Source: Ovis canadensis | Lineage: Eukaryota; Chordata; Mammalia; Artiodactyla; Bovidae | NCBI RefSeq assembly: GCF_042477335.2 | Contig: NC_091250.1 | Span: 134,103,384 to 134,167,383 of the forward strand | DNA length: 64,000 bases | Direction: 5' to 3' | Shown here: in pieces, positions 41,276 to 52,900 of the stretch | How positions within the stretch are numbered: position 1 is the stretch's first letter | Layout of the letters: each line of letters begins with the position of its first letter | The notes under the pieces: generated by a model | Databases searched by the model: none | Told to the model about the DNA's origin: nothing | What the model saw: the letters and a program-made list of their open reading frames with translations, nothing else | Program-made: the position numbers and the translations under genes

Positions 41276-43009
41276 CAGGTGCGTGGTCTGTGCCCTCCTT
41301 CCTGCCTGGGGCCAGCTGCTGAGGATACCCAGGGAGGGCACCCCTTCCCTGAGCCAGGGTGCAGGGGTGAAGCTGGTGGTGCCCTTGCCATCTGTCAGAT
41401 GAACATTAAAAAAAAAGCTGAAACAGTGAGAGTAATCACCCAAGGGGGAAAAATTTCGGAACATTTGGCATATTTGCAAACGTTTGCATATAAGAGCGCC
41501 AGTGACTGTGTTACTTCATAAATGCCGCCTGGCACGTTACTTCCTCTTCTCAGCAGCTTGGGGAGGTGGGGGTAGGCATGGCCTCTGTGTCAGAAGCTGG
41601 AGTCCTGCTGGAGACTCCACTCTCATCCAGTGGAAGGCCAAAGAGTCTGTGCTCTGAAGGGGCCTCTCTGCCTGGGGCAGCATGGACTCAGCAGCGGCCT
41701 CAATTCTGCTCATTTTAGGGACTTTTTCTCCACCTGCTCCTTCTCCTCCCAGCCTCGGCTCACACAGTCCCCTCAACACCCGTGTCCATCCCTGGACCCC
41801 CACCCCCATCTTGTGTCCTGGTCCTGCTGGGACGCTGCCTTTCCTGGGAGCCTCTTCCAAGTGCGCCTGCAGGGCCGTCTGAACCACCGGCCCTGGAGGC
41901 AGCAGCCCCTGCTCCTGTGCAGCGGGCTGGCCCCGGGAGCCCCTTCTGCCTTTGAGTGTAGCTCAGGTTATTCTTCCTTAAATGCAAGACTTCAGTTCTC
42001 CTTCGTCTACCACCGTGGAGCCACCCAGAGCTGTGAGCTCTGCCACCTCCTGCCTCCCTCACCTCTTGCCATCGCCAACCCTTCCTGGAGGCGGAGAAAA
42101 GCTCCAGGAGTTTTCTGAAACCCCACCCTCACCTGCCCAACCAATTAGCCTTGCCCGAGCCCGCACTCAGCCCGAGGCCTATGCCCACCACCATCTCTGT
42201 CAGTGTGGTGTCATCTGACCAATGGCTAATTTGTGTTGAGAGCTCTTTATGAGCCAGGCCCTGTGTGACAAGCACTTGAAGATTGCTGCCTCCCTTAACC
42301 CTGGAAACAGCACTTCAAAGGTAGGAAAACCTAAGCTTAGGGAACGGATGGGACCAAGGTTCTTTTTTCAAGCGGCGTTTGTGGGAGTTTTGTGAGCCCA
42401 GGTTTGGCAGTGTAGCAGCCTCCAGCTCTCTGCAGACCTCTGTGCTTTCAGCGAACAGCCTGCTCACTGCCCTCCTCAGGGTCCCTTAGGACCCTAAACT
42501 CAAGACTTTCGCCAAAACTCAGCCTCTTCTTGTTCTCCATTGAGGGGCCCCACCCCCATGCCGGTCACCAGGGCTGTCTGTTCATTCAATGGCTACCCCG
42601 GGGACCAGATGCCGGGAATTTCAGAGGGTGCCCCATGCTCCATCCTGGCACTTGCCCTGATGCAAACGCAAGTGCCGCTCTTGGGAGACTGGAGGGTGAA
42701 GAGACTTTTGCATATATTTTCCATACTAAGTGCAGAAATCTGGTTGGATATTACACATTAGGCACACCTCAAAGTAGACCTGCCACAATTCAAAGACTTG
42801 ATAGCTGCGGCGGTGAGCTGCTGCTGGCCAGCCTGACTTAGCATCACGGCAGTCCAAGCTCAGGTTGGAGAAGTTTACAGACACAGAGCATTTCAGAAAG
42901 GAGTGAGTTTATTGAGAGCAGACGGCAGAGACAACGAGGGCCCTGAGTGCACAGCAGCCGACCCCCTCACAGGCCAGGGAGAGCTGACGCTTCTCAAGGG
43001 TTGTGAAGT
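41276..43009. other. Unique intergenic DNA
   Basis: No gene recognised. ORFs up to 162 codons on plus and 116 on minus lack any family motif. Confidence 0.4.
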
Positions 43010-43313
43010 GAAAGGTGCTCAGGCGTGTCCGACTCTGTGACCCCCTGGACTCTACAGTCCATGGAGTTCTCCAGGCCAGGATACGGGAGTGGGCAGCCTT
43101 TCCCTTCTCCAGGGGGTCTTCCCAACCCAGGGATGGAACCCAGGTCTCCCACATTGCGGGTGGATTCTTTACCAGCTGAGCCACAAGGAAAGCCCAAGAA
43201 TACGGGAGTGGGCAGCCTTTCCCTTCTCCAGTGGATCTTCCTGACCCAGGAATCGAACTGGGGTCTCCTCCATTGAAGTCAGATTCTTTAACAATGGAGT
43301 TATGAGGGAAGCC
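43010..43313 (-). repeat. Bov-tA SINE with tandem partial duplication
   Basis: Reverse Bov-tA. The segment 'tacgggagtgggcagccttt' occurs at about 43083 and again at about 43201, so the tRNA-side half is present twice. Confidence 0.8.
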
Positions 43314-43669
43314 CTTTTCATGGGTTAGTAGCCAATTTTTATAGCCTCAAGACAAAAAAAATTCCTGCTGGATGGGTGGCATTAGGTGATGGGTTAGGGT
43401 GCTATATGGTGACCACTGGATTGGGTCTCTTTGCCTATTTTGGAGTTAGGAAGCCTGTTAAGTGATGATCGAGGGTACTTCTGGCAATGGTTACAAAGGG
43501 TTTCAGTAAGTTCTGGAAATGGCCTTGGTCCCAGGTGCGCGTGCGCCCCCCCCACCCTCTGGGTTGCCCTCACCTCTTGCTCGGCGTGGCTCACGCCTGG
43601 AGTGCTTCTGTGCGTCCACAACACAACTGCGTGTCTGTGCACAGTATATGGTGTTGCCTGCATGTTTTC

Positions 43670-44219
43670 TAAGAACTGAAATATCGTTGACTTACAGCGT
43701 TGTGTTAACTTCTGCTGTACAGCTAAGTGATTCAGTCATTTATATATTCTTTTCCACTATGGTTTATCACAGGACACGAATATACGTCCCTGTGTCCTAC
43801 AGGAGGACCTGACTGTTCCTTCACCCTATATATGCGAGCTTGCATCTGCTAATCTAACACCCCGTCGCTCCCTCCTCCAGCCCCGCCTCCACTCGGCAAC
43901 CACACGTCTGTTCTTTATGTCTGTGGGCCTGTTTCTGCTCCGTGAGTTCATGCGTGTCACATTCTAGATCCCACGTGTCAGCGACATCGTCTGCTCCGTG
44001 AGTGAGCTCACGTGTGTCACATTCTGGATCCCACGTGTCAGTGACATCACAGGGCATTCGTCTTTGTCTGACTCACCTCACTTAGCGTGGTAATCTCTAG
44101 TTTCATCCACGTTGCTGCAAATAACATCATTTCATTCTTTTTTTTTTTAAAAATGTCTGTTGTTTTAAATATTTAAAATGTTGTGCTGGTTTCTGCTGTG
44201 TAATAACTTGAATCAGCCG

Positions 44220-44252
<33 letters not shown>
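43670..44252 (-). repeat. Artiodactyl L1 3' UTR, left part
   Basis: Antisense L1 3' UTR ('tacagctaagtgattcagtc', 'tttcatccacgttgctgcaa', 'ctggtttctgctgtgtaata'). A 56-bp segment is tandemly duplicated at 43935-44047. It ends in a TA tract and continues at 47302 after a BovB insertion. Confidence 0.75.

Positions 44253-44258
<6 letters not shown>
44226..44258. repeat. (TA)n microsatellite
   Basis: About 16 uninterrupted TA dinucleotides in the L1 3' UTR, immediately at the BovB insertion point and partly inside its target-site duplication. Confidence 0.95.
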
Positions 44259-44262
<4 letters not shown>

Positions 44263-44264
44263 CA

Positions 44265-47200
44265 GTTCAATTCAGTTCAGTTGCTCAGTTGTGTCTGACT
44301 CAGTTGGTCACAACCCCATGGACTGCAGCACGCCAGGCCTCCCTGTCCATCACCAACTCCCAGAGTTTACTCAAACTCATGTCCATTGAGTTGGTGATGC
44401 CATCCACCATCTCATCCTCTGTTGTCCCCTTCTCCTCCCGCCTTCAATCTTTCCCAGCATCAGAGTCTTTTCCAACGAGTCAGTTCTTCGCATCAGGTGG
44501 CCAAAGTATTGGAGTTTCAGCTTCAGCATCAGTCCTTCCAATGAATATTCAGGACTGGTTTCTTTTACGATGGACTGGTTGGATCTCCTTGCAGTCCAAG
44601 GGACTCCCAAGAGTCTTCTCCAACACCACAGTTCAAAAGCGTTAATTCTTTGGCGCTCAGCCTTCTTCACAGTCCAACTCTTGCATCCATACATGACTAC
44701 TGGAAAAACCATAGCCTTGACTAGACGGACCTTAGTCGGCAAAGTAATGTCTCTGCTTTTCAATATGCTATCTAGGTTGGTCATAACTTTCCTTCCAAGG
44801 AGTAAGCATCCTCTCATTTCACTGCAGCAATCACCATCTGCAGTGATTTTGGAGTCCCCCAAAATACAGTCAGCCACTGCTTCCCCATATATTTGCCATG
44901 AAGTGATGGGACCGGATGCCATGATCTTCATTTTCTGAATGTTGAGCTTTAAGCCAAATTTTCACTCTCCTCTTTCACTTTCATCAAGAGGCTCTTTAGT
45001 TCTTCACTTTCTGCCATAAGGGTGGTGTTATCTGCATATCTGAGGTTGTTGATATTTCTCCCTGCAATCTTGATTCCAGCTTGTGTTTCTTCCAGTCCAG
45101 CATTTCTCACGATGTACTCTGCATACAAGTTAAACAAGCAGGGTGACAATATACAGCCTTGACGTACTCCTTTTCCTATCTGGAACGCCTGTTGTTCCAT
45201 GTGGAGTTCTAACTGTTGCTTCCTGACCTGCATACAGATTTCTCAAGAGGCAGGTCAGGTGGTCTGGCATTCCCATCTCTTTCAGAATGTTCCACAGTTT
45301 GTTGTGATCCACAGAGTCAAAACCTTTGGCATAGTCAATAAAGCAGAAGTAGATGTTTTTCTGGAACTCTTGCTTTTTCGATGATCCGGCGGATGTTGGC
45401 AATTTGATCTCTGGTTTCTCTGCCTTTTCTAAAATCAGCTTGAACATCTGGAAGTTCACAGTTCACGTATTGCTGAAGCCTGGCTTGGAGAATTACTTTA
45501 CTAGCGTGTGAGATGAGTGCAATTGTGCGGTAGTTTGAGCATTCTTTAGCATTGCCTTTCTTTGGGGCTGGAATGAAAACTGACCTTTTCCAGTCCTGTG
45601 GCCACAGCTGAGTGTTCCAAATGTGCTGGCATATTGAGTGCAGCGCTTTCACAGCATCATCTTTCAGGATTAGAGAAAGCTCTACTGGAATTCCATCACT
45701 TCCTCTAGCTTTGTTAGTAGTGATGCTTCCTAAGGCCCACTTGACTTCCACATTCCAGGATATCTGGCTCTAGGTGAGTGATCACACCATTCTGATTATC
45801 TGGGTCATGAAGATCTTCTATGTACAGTTCTTCTGTGTATTCTTGCCACCTCTTAATATCTTCTGCTTCGTTTAGGTACATGCCATTTCTGTCCGTTATT
45901 GAGCTCATCTTTGCATGAAATGTTCCCTTGGTATCTCTAATTTTCTTGAAGAGATCTCTAGTCTTTCCCATTCTACTGTTTTCCTCTATTTCTTTGCACT
46001 GATCAATGAGGAAGGCTTTCTTCTCTCTCCTTGGTGTTCTTTGGCACTCTGCACTCAAATGGGTATATCTTTCCTTTTCTCCTTTGCTTTTCACTTCTCT
46101 TCTTTTCACAGCTCTTGAAAGGCCTCCTCAGACAGCCAGTTTGCTTTTTTGCATTTCTTTTTCTTGGGGATGGTCCTGCTCCCTGTCTCCAGTACAATGT
46201 CATGAACCTCTGTCCATAGTTCTTCAGGCACTCTGTCTACCAGATCTAATTCCTTGAATCCATGTGTCACTTCCACTGTATAATCGTAAGGGATTTCATT
46301 TAGGTCATACCTGAATGGTCTAGTGGTTTTCCCTACTTTCTTCAATTTAAGTCTGAATTTGGCAAGAAGGACTTCATGATCTAAGCCAGTCAGCTCCTGG
46401 TCTTGTTTTTGCTGACTATATAGAGCTTCTCCATCTTTGGCTGCAAAGAATATAATCACTTTGATTTCGGTGTTGACCATTTGGTGATGTCCATGTGTAG
46501 AGTCTTCTCTTGTGTTGTTGGAAGAGGGTGTTTGCTATGACCAGTGCATTCTCTTTGCAAAACTCTATTAGTCTTTGCCCTGCTTCATTCTGTACTCCAA
46601 GGTCAAATTTGCCTGTTTCTTCAGGTGTTTCTGGACTTCCTACTTTTGCATTCCAGTCCCCTATAATGAAAAGGACATCTTTTTTGGGTGTTAGTTCTAA
46701 AAAGTCTTGTAGGTCTTCATAGAATTGTTCAGCTTCTTCAGCATTACTGGTTGGGACATAGACTTGGATTATCATGATACTGAATGGTTTTCCATGGAAA
46801 TGAAGAGATCATTCTGTCTTTTTTGAGACTGCATCTAAGTACTGCATTTTGGACTCTTGTTAACTATTTCTTCTAACGGATTCTTGCTCACAGTAGTATA
46901 TATAATGGTCATCTGAGTTAAATTCACCCAGTCAAGTCCATCTTAGTTTGCTGATTCCTAAAATGTTGATGTTCACTCTTGCCACCTCCTGTTTGATCAC
47001 TTCCAATTTGCCTTGATTCATGGACTTAACAGTCCAGGTTCCTATGCAATATTGCTCTTTACAGCATCAGACCTTGCTTCCATCACCAGTCACATCCACA
47101 GCTGGGTGTTGTTTTTGCTTTGGCTCCATCTATTCATTCTTTTTGAAGCCATTTCTCCACTGATCTCCAGTAGCATATTGGGCACCTACTGACCTGGGGA

Positions 47201-47289
47201 GTTCATCTTTCAGTGTCCTATCTTTTTGCCTTTTCATACTGTTCTCAAGGCAAGAATGCTGAAGTGGTTTGCCATTCCCTTCTCCAGTG
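44265..47289 (-). mobile_element. Near-full-length BovB LINE with 12-bp target-site duplication
   Basis: 3,025 bp on the minus strand; the family is about 3.2 kb. From the 5' side (right) it holds the endonuclease domain (46416-46775, IIGDWNAKVG and SDYIL motifs), linker, reverse transcriptase (45335-45751 and onward) and the 3' end. The RT catalytic box reads YADN instead of YADD near 45030, and there are frameshifts, so it is inactive. It is flanked by ATATATTTATCA (44253-44264) and ATATATGTATCA (47290-47301), with one mismatch. Confidence 0.95.
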
Positions 47290-47301
47290 ATATATGTATC
47301 A

Positions 47302-47775
47302 CCTCCCTGTTGAGCCTCCCTCCCCGCCCCAGTCCCACCCTCTGGGTCATGAGCACCAGGCTGGGCCCCCTGTGTTCTGGAGCAACTTCTCACTGATGCT
47401 CATGATAGTGTACACATGTTGATGCCACTTTCTCCATTCGTCCCACTCTCTCCTTCCCCCACTGTGTCCAAAAGTCCATCTCTATATCTGCGTTTCCATT
47501 CCTTCCCGGCAAATAGGTTCACCAGTACCATTTTTCCAGATTCCGTGTGTATGCATTAATATACAATGTTTGCTTTGATTTTCCTGACTCACTTCACTCT
47601 GCATAAGTCTGCAGGCTCTTCCCACCTCACTGGAATGGAGGGAAGCTCTTTTCAGGGCTGAGTGATGTTCCGCTGCGCGCACGCGCCACACCCTCTTGAC
47701 TCATTCGTCTGTTGGTGGGCATTCGGATTTCTGCTGTGTCTTGGCTATTGTGAATAGTGCTGCTACCAACACAGG
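47302..47775 (-). repeat. Artiodactyl L1 3' UTR, right part
   Basis: Continues the antisense L1 interrupted at 44252: 'ccctgttgagcctccctccc', then 'gtcatgagcaccaggctggg', to 'cttggctattgtgaatagtg'. Joined across the BovB, the two parts give the normal order of this L1 tail. Confidence 0.8.
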
Positions 47776-48317
47776 GGGACACACTTTTAACCTTACTCAG
47801 TGGTCTCAGACTGAGAAGAGTTGCTGGACCCAGTTCCAATGACTGCGTGTGGAGGCTTCTCCTGACCAAGCAGCTCTCTGTGGCAGTATGGAGTCCGTGA
47901 ATCCCACTCAGTCCTGATGCTATCAACCCAGAGACAGAATCAGATCCCACCCTCCACTTCTGACAACACCCAACCCAGGGCCAGGTTGCTGCCTGTGCCT
48001 CTGACTGACTGTCAACCAGAGGCCCCCAAGAGCCTACCCTCTGGTCACTCCCTCAAGTGGACAGAATGGCTAGCAGAGTTCAGGGGACACTGCATTCACT
48101 CACTAGTTTAGTGAGTTACTATTAACAAAATTGAAGGATATGAATTAAGAAGAAGATGCACAGACATGCAGGGCAAAGTCCTGAACAAAGGCCTTCTCTT
48201 TTTGTGGAGCTGGGGGCCCAGCACGCTGGCACGTAGAACCTTCCTGGTTCCCTGACTTGGGAATTCTCAAAAAGGGTAAGAAAGCACTCCTTTTTTCTTT
48301 TTTTAAATGGGAGGATT
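47776..48317. other. Unique intergenic DNA
   Basis: Nothing recognised. It precedes the 88-bp tandem array. Confidence 0.4.
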
Positions 48318-48655
48318 CATTATACAGTCATGACTGACCAAGTCACTCACCAGGAGTCGGGGGGCGGGCCTGAAAGCCCCAGCTCTTCATTATACAGTCC
48401 TGACTGACTAAGTCCCTGGCCAATAGTGATTGACTCACCAGGAATCGGGGGGCGGGCCTGAAAGCCCCAGCTCTTCATTATACAGTCCTGACTGACTAAG
48501 TCACTGGCCAATACTGATTGACTCACCAGGAATCGGGGGCGGGCCTGAAAGGTCCCAGCTCTTCATTATATAGTCCTGACTAAGTCACTAGCCAATAGTG
48601 ATTGACTCACCAGGAATCGGGGTCGGGCCTGGAAGCCTCAGCTCTCCAATAGCCT
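48318..48655. repeat. 88-bp tandem array with CCAAT, GC-box and AP-1-like motifs
   Basis: Repeat starts marked by 'cattatacagtc' at 48318, 48388, 48476 and 'cattatatagtc' at 48564; the spacing is 70, 88 and 88 bp, and the first unit lacks the CCAAT part. A full unit holds TGACTAAGTCA (an 11-bp palindrome like a TRE), GGCCAATAG (CCAAT box), TGACTCA and GGGGGCGGGCC (GC box). The motif mix resembles promoter or LTR U3 repeats. The origin is unknown. Confidence 0.85.
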
Positions 48656-48689
48656 GGCTGGGTCTCCGAGCGACAAGCCTCCACTCTGG

Positions 48690-48968
48690 TTGCTATTCAG
48701 TCGCTCAGTCACGTCTGACTCTTTGTGACCTCACAGACTGCAGCACGCCAGGCTTCCCTGTCCTTTACTATCTCCTGGAGTTTGCTCAAACTCAAGTCCA
48801 TTGAGTCGGTGATGCCAACCAAGCTTCTCATCCTCTGTTGCCCCTTCTCCTCCTGTCTTCAATTTTTCCCAGCATCAGGGTCTTTTCCAATGAGTCAGCA
48901 ATTCAAGTCAGGTGGCCAAAGTATTGGAGCTTCAGCATCAGTCCTTCCAATGAATATTCAGCACTGAG
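48690..48968 (-). mobile_element. BovB LINE 3' fragment
   Basis: Reverse-orientation BovB 3' end ('cagtcgctcagtcacgtctg', 'gactgcagcacgccaggctt'), about 280 bp with small deletions. Confidence 0.85.
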
Positions 48969-49009
48969 TCCTTTATTTTTCTTTAAAATGGTATATTAAC
49001 ATGCAATAG

Positions 49010-49180
49010 GGGCTTCCCTGGTGGTTCAGATGGTAAACAATCTGCCTGCAATGTGGGAGACCCAGGTTCGATCCCTGGGTTGGGAAGAGCCCCTGGGGAA
49101 GGGAATGGCAACCCACTCCAGTATTCTTGCCTGGAGAATTCCATGGACAGAGGAGCCTGGTGGGCTAGAGTACTTGGTGT
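49010..49180 (+). repeat. Bov-tA SINE
   Basis: Plus-strand Bov-tA beginning 'ggggcttccctggtggttca', with the tRNA-like box B 'ggttcgatccc', downstream of PIGG. Confidence 0.85.
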
Positions 49181-49217
49181 TGCAAATGATTTATATCTTT
49201 ATTTTTAATTGAATATA

Positions 49218-49223
49218 TTTATT
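49218..49223 (-). terminator. PIGG: Possible PIGG polyadenylation signal
   Basis: AATAAA on the minus strand about 500 bp after the PIGG stop. A second lies at 49198-49203. Neither can be confirmed without transcript ends. Confidence 0.35.
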
Positions 49224-49722
49224 TTAAATGTCTTAGTTTTAATTTTAAATGCCATAAATGCTGACAGATATAGCCCACATAAACCCAAGCTTCTGGGACC
49301 CCTGGTGGTTCCTGGATCATAAAGGCCCTGAGCTCTGCAAGGCAGCCCTGGCAGCACGTGAGCCTCGGCCCACAGAATCCCTGGACACTAACAAACCTGG
49401 AAACTTTGTATACTTCAATTTAAACACATATATTCAGGTAACTTATCCAGAGGAAATTAAAAGCTCAGAAGTTCCTGGAGTGATTGACAACAGGGAAATA
49501 CGATGCATATCCAAACCAAGTCTTTTAAACTACTTACTACTCAATCTAAATTCAAGTACAGTAATCAAAGAAATTGGAGCTATTCATCAACCTTATAGAA
49601 TTCACATCTTTTTTTAAAAGAATAATCTTGCATTTAAACAGATATCCTTCATGACACAAACCCATGAAGTAAACAAAAGAGTTAAAAAATATATAATTCT
49701 TCCAGTGTCTTAACAGCTCCGT

Positions 49723-49936
49723 CTAAGACTTTGTGTTGGTTTGGTCCATGGCTGTGAAGAATATACAGACAGCAGCTGTGATGAGTAGATGCATTCCCTC
49801 ATAGAGAAGTTTTGGAGAAAACACACTCCATATAAATAAGTGATAACGCAGGGATGTCACCATAACGATATACACAGAAACTGGAACAGAACAGACGAGC
49901 GCGTAGCAGAAGCAAGCACGCCTCAGCGCCGAGCCG
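49723..49936 (-). CDS. PIGG: PIGG last coding exon
   Basis: 214 nt including the TAG at 49725-49723. It reads [15 protein letters not shown] to [12 protein letters not shown]. Acceptor GTTGACAG. It encodes the final two helices and the short C-terminal tail, which differs from the human tail only in the last few residues. Confidence 0.95.
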
Positions 49937-52900
49937 CTGTCAACAGAAAGGGAGACGTGCGTTACAGCACAGCACTCTGGTCGTGCAGGCTGTGAGTGCA
50001 CGCGCAGCCACCAGAGCACGAGCCCTGGGGGGAGTGCTCAAGCCCAGCCTCGTGTCCCACTTGGGACCCAGTCCCTCAGGCAGGGGTTCTGGGAGAGCTG
50101 GGCCTGAGGCAGCACCTGCTCCCCTCCTGGGGCCTCGGCTCCAACACCCAGTGCGGGAAACTCCTGGGGATGGGCCTGGCGGACGGGCCTCGGCTCCGCT
50201 GCCCTCCTGGGGTGCCAGAGCATCCGTGCTCAGAGGAAGCCTACCAACCCCACGGCCCTCTCGACCAGACAAGGAGGTAGGGAAACTCAGGACACTGCCT
50301 TGCTTGGGTTTCAATGTCATGTGAGTGGGGCACATGACCCGTTTGGAAGACTCTGACTGGGTTCCTTCCATAGTGAGCCCCAGTGAGGAGGCAGTTCCTG
50401 TAGCCTCAGCGTAAGGTAATTTGCAGTCGAGGGGATGAGCAGAGGGCCTGCAGCCAGGCTGTCTGTCCCCACTGCTGAGCTCCAGAACAGATGCCAGCTC
50501 CTCAGAAGAGGGGCACGGTCTACCCAGGGCCGAGGTTTTGAGCCACTGGAGATGTGTTTTCAGAGCTTGCTTGGTGGCCCAGTGGTTGAGAACACAGACT
50601 TCCAATGTAGGGGACGTGGCTCAGATCCCTGGTTGGGGAACTCAAATCCTTCCTGCTGCAGGGCAGGAAGACCCCGCGCCTCAGCTGGAGAGCCTGCCTG
50701 CCTGCAGGAAACCACAGAGCCCACGTGCCACAGTCAGTGAGAGGCCCGCAGGCTGCCATGAAGAGCGCATGCACCTCAGCTAAGGCCAGACACAGCCGGA
50801 AAAAAAAAAAAAAAAAAGTTAGAAAAATCATCTCCCTCGTAAAAAAAAAAGTGTTAGCTGCTCAGTTGTGTCCAGTTCTTTGCGACCCTATGGACAGCAG
50901 CCCCCCAGGCTCCTCTGTCCATGTGATTCTCCAGGCAAGAATACTGGAGTGGGCTGCCATTTCCTTCTCCAGGGGATCTTCCCGACCCAGGGATCAAAAA
51001 AGAAAAGAAATTTTCTTTCTCTGCCACTCTAGTCTGGTTACAGTTTTCTGATTTTACTGGAAAAATAAAACCAGAAACAATGAGCGAAGCGACTGAAAAT
51101 GAAGGAGGGAAACCTTTTCTGAAGTAAAAGAGGAGCACTTCTTAACTAGGGAAAACATCAGGCAGCACTCCCCAGCTGACTAAAATGCTCTCAGCTCACC
51201 TAAAAACCATGCTAACATCTTTTTTCTCCCCAATACAAGTGTAACAGATGTCAAGTGCCAGGAAAGTCAAGCCGTGATCTCAGCACCAGGGAAGCTGCTC
51301 TCCACAGGAGACTGGGCTCTACGGCCCGGCCTTCACCTGTCCTGTCCACCTGCTCGGCTGGCCTGCAGTCACAGACGTGGTGCGCGCCGAGCCGGTCCCA
51401 CGGCAGGCAGCCCTCCAGGGCAGGGAGCACACACCTCACCTGCTCACGGCCCAGATGTGTGAAGGGACCTGCCAGCTTCCTTTCCCAACCAAACCCATAG
51501 CACAGAATGTGAGGTGGTGGGAACTCCGTGGAGTCAACGGGGAGGAGAAGGATGGATGGATGGACGTGCTGGGCAGGACAGCATGGTGGGCTGCCCCGGC
51601 AGTCTGACAGGAAGGAGCCTTTGGGGCTGGTGACCGCCGGCTTCCGTGGGGGCAGGACAGGCTGACAGAGTCACAAGCCCACGGGCCCACAAGCCCCTTG
51701 GGACCGTCCAGGCCCCCCTCTGCAGCAGGGATCCTGGAGGTGAGAACTAGCTCCTGTGAGAGTGAGAGCCTCCTGCTCTCTGGCCCCCAGTGGACACCTG
51801 CTCCCTGGGCCCCAACCGGGTCTCCAGCAGCTGGATGGGACGAGAAGGGGCTTTCCATCCTGTCCAGCTGGAGACCCAACTTGGCATGACCTAGAAGCAG
51901 CCAGCAGGGAGGCCTGAGCTGTCCCTTCACAGACCTGCCCCACCCCTCACGCGCCACGCACTGTGGATTGTTCATTCTTATTTAAGGAAAAGAAAACTGA
52001 TGAAAAAGACCTCTGAGTTATTGGGAGCAGGAGTTAACTCACCATCAGACTAAAGATGAGGAGCCTCACCTGCTGGCTTCTGAGGTCAGGAAGTTCACCA
52101 GGTGGCTGGCCCACAGCACAGGCCCCGAGTATGTCGCAAATGCTGTCAGGAACACGGCTGGGATCTCCATGTAGGCATCCAGGCCCACGAAGCCTGCTGA
52201 GATGTCCACAGTGGCGATGCTGTTGGAGTTTCCCTGGACGAGGGCAGAAGCAGTGCTGATGCGGCTGGTCCTGTACCACGGTCACGAGAGACCACGAGAG
52301 CCGGTCGCGGGGACTTGGCCCCAGGAGCCCGGCTGCCCGTTCACTCCCGGCTCCGGGGCTGACCCCGGATGACGGCCCTCCACCTGCTCGCCTCGCTCCC
52401 AGGCTTGGGGAGCAAGTGGAGTGTTTTTCACCTTGAGGAAACTATACAATGAAAGTCTGCTGATGGAAGTGAAAAGCCCCAAACTTCTGTCAACTTCAGG
52501 CAGACATGCCAACCTCTCTCCTCCCTCCTCGGGGACCCTGTCTGAGGGGCTAAGGGTGGTGGTGCCACATGGCTTACGGGAGCAGCAGGACACGGCTGTC
52601 AGGGAGTACAGGCAGTGTCAGGCCCAGGATCCTGGCCGCTAAGAGGACAGCTCATCCCACCAGGCAGTGGGGAGTCTGAACCCAAGTGCGGGTCTCCCGA
52701 GGTGTGGCCCCCACCTTTCAGTCTTCACCGACGCTGGTGGCCTTTTCTCAGACACTCGTGCTGTTTGCAGGCCTGACAGCACAAGTGTCTGTCCCAGCAC
52801 AGTGCAGGCCCTTCCCAGGAACTTTTTACCCGTGGCCCAAGGACACGGGTCCAAGCTGGGTGAAGCCCACCGCCTCCTCCCCCGGCTGTGTGCCATTCTG

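Noticed and set aside
45335-46775. Possible functional reverse transcriptase gene
   Set aside because: It belongs to a BovB LINE with frameshifts and a YADN catalytic box; annotated as a dead mobile element.
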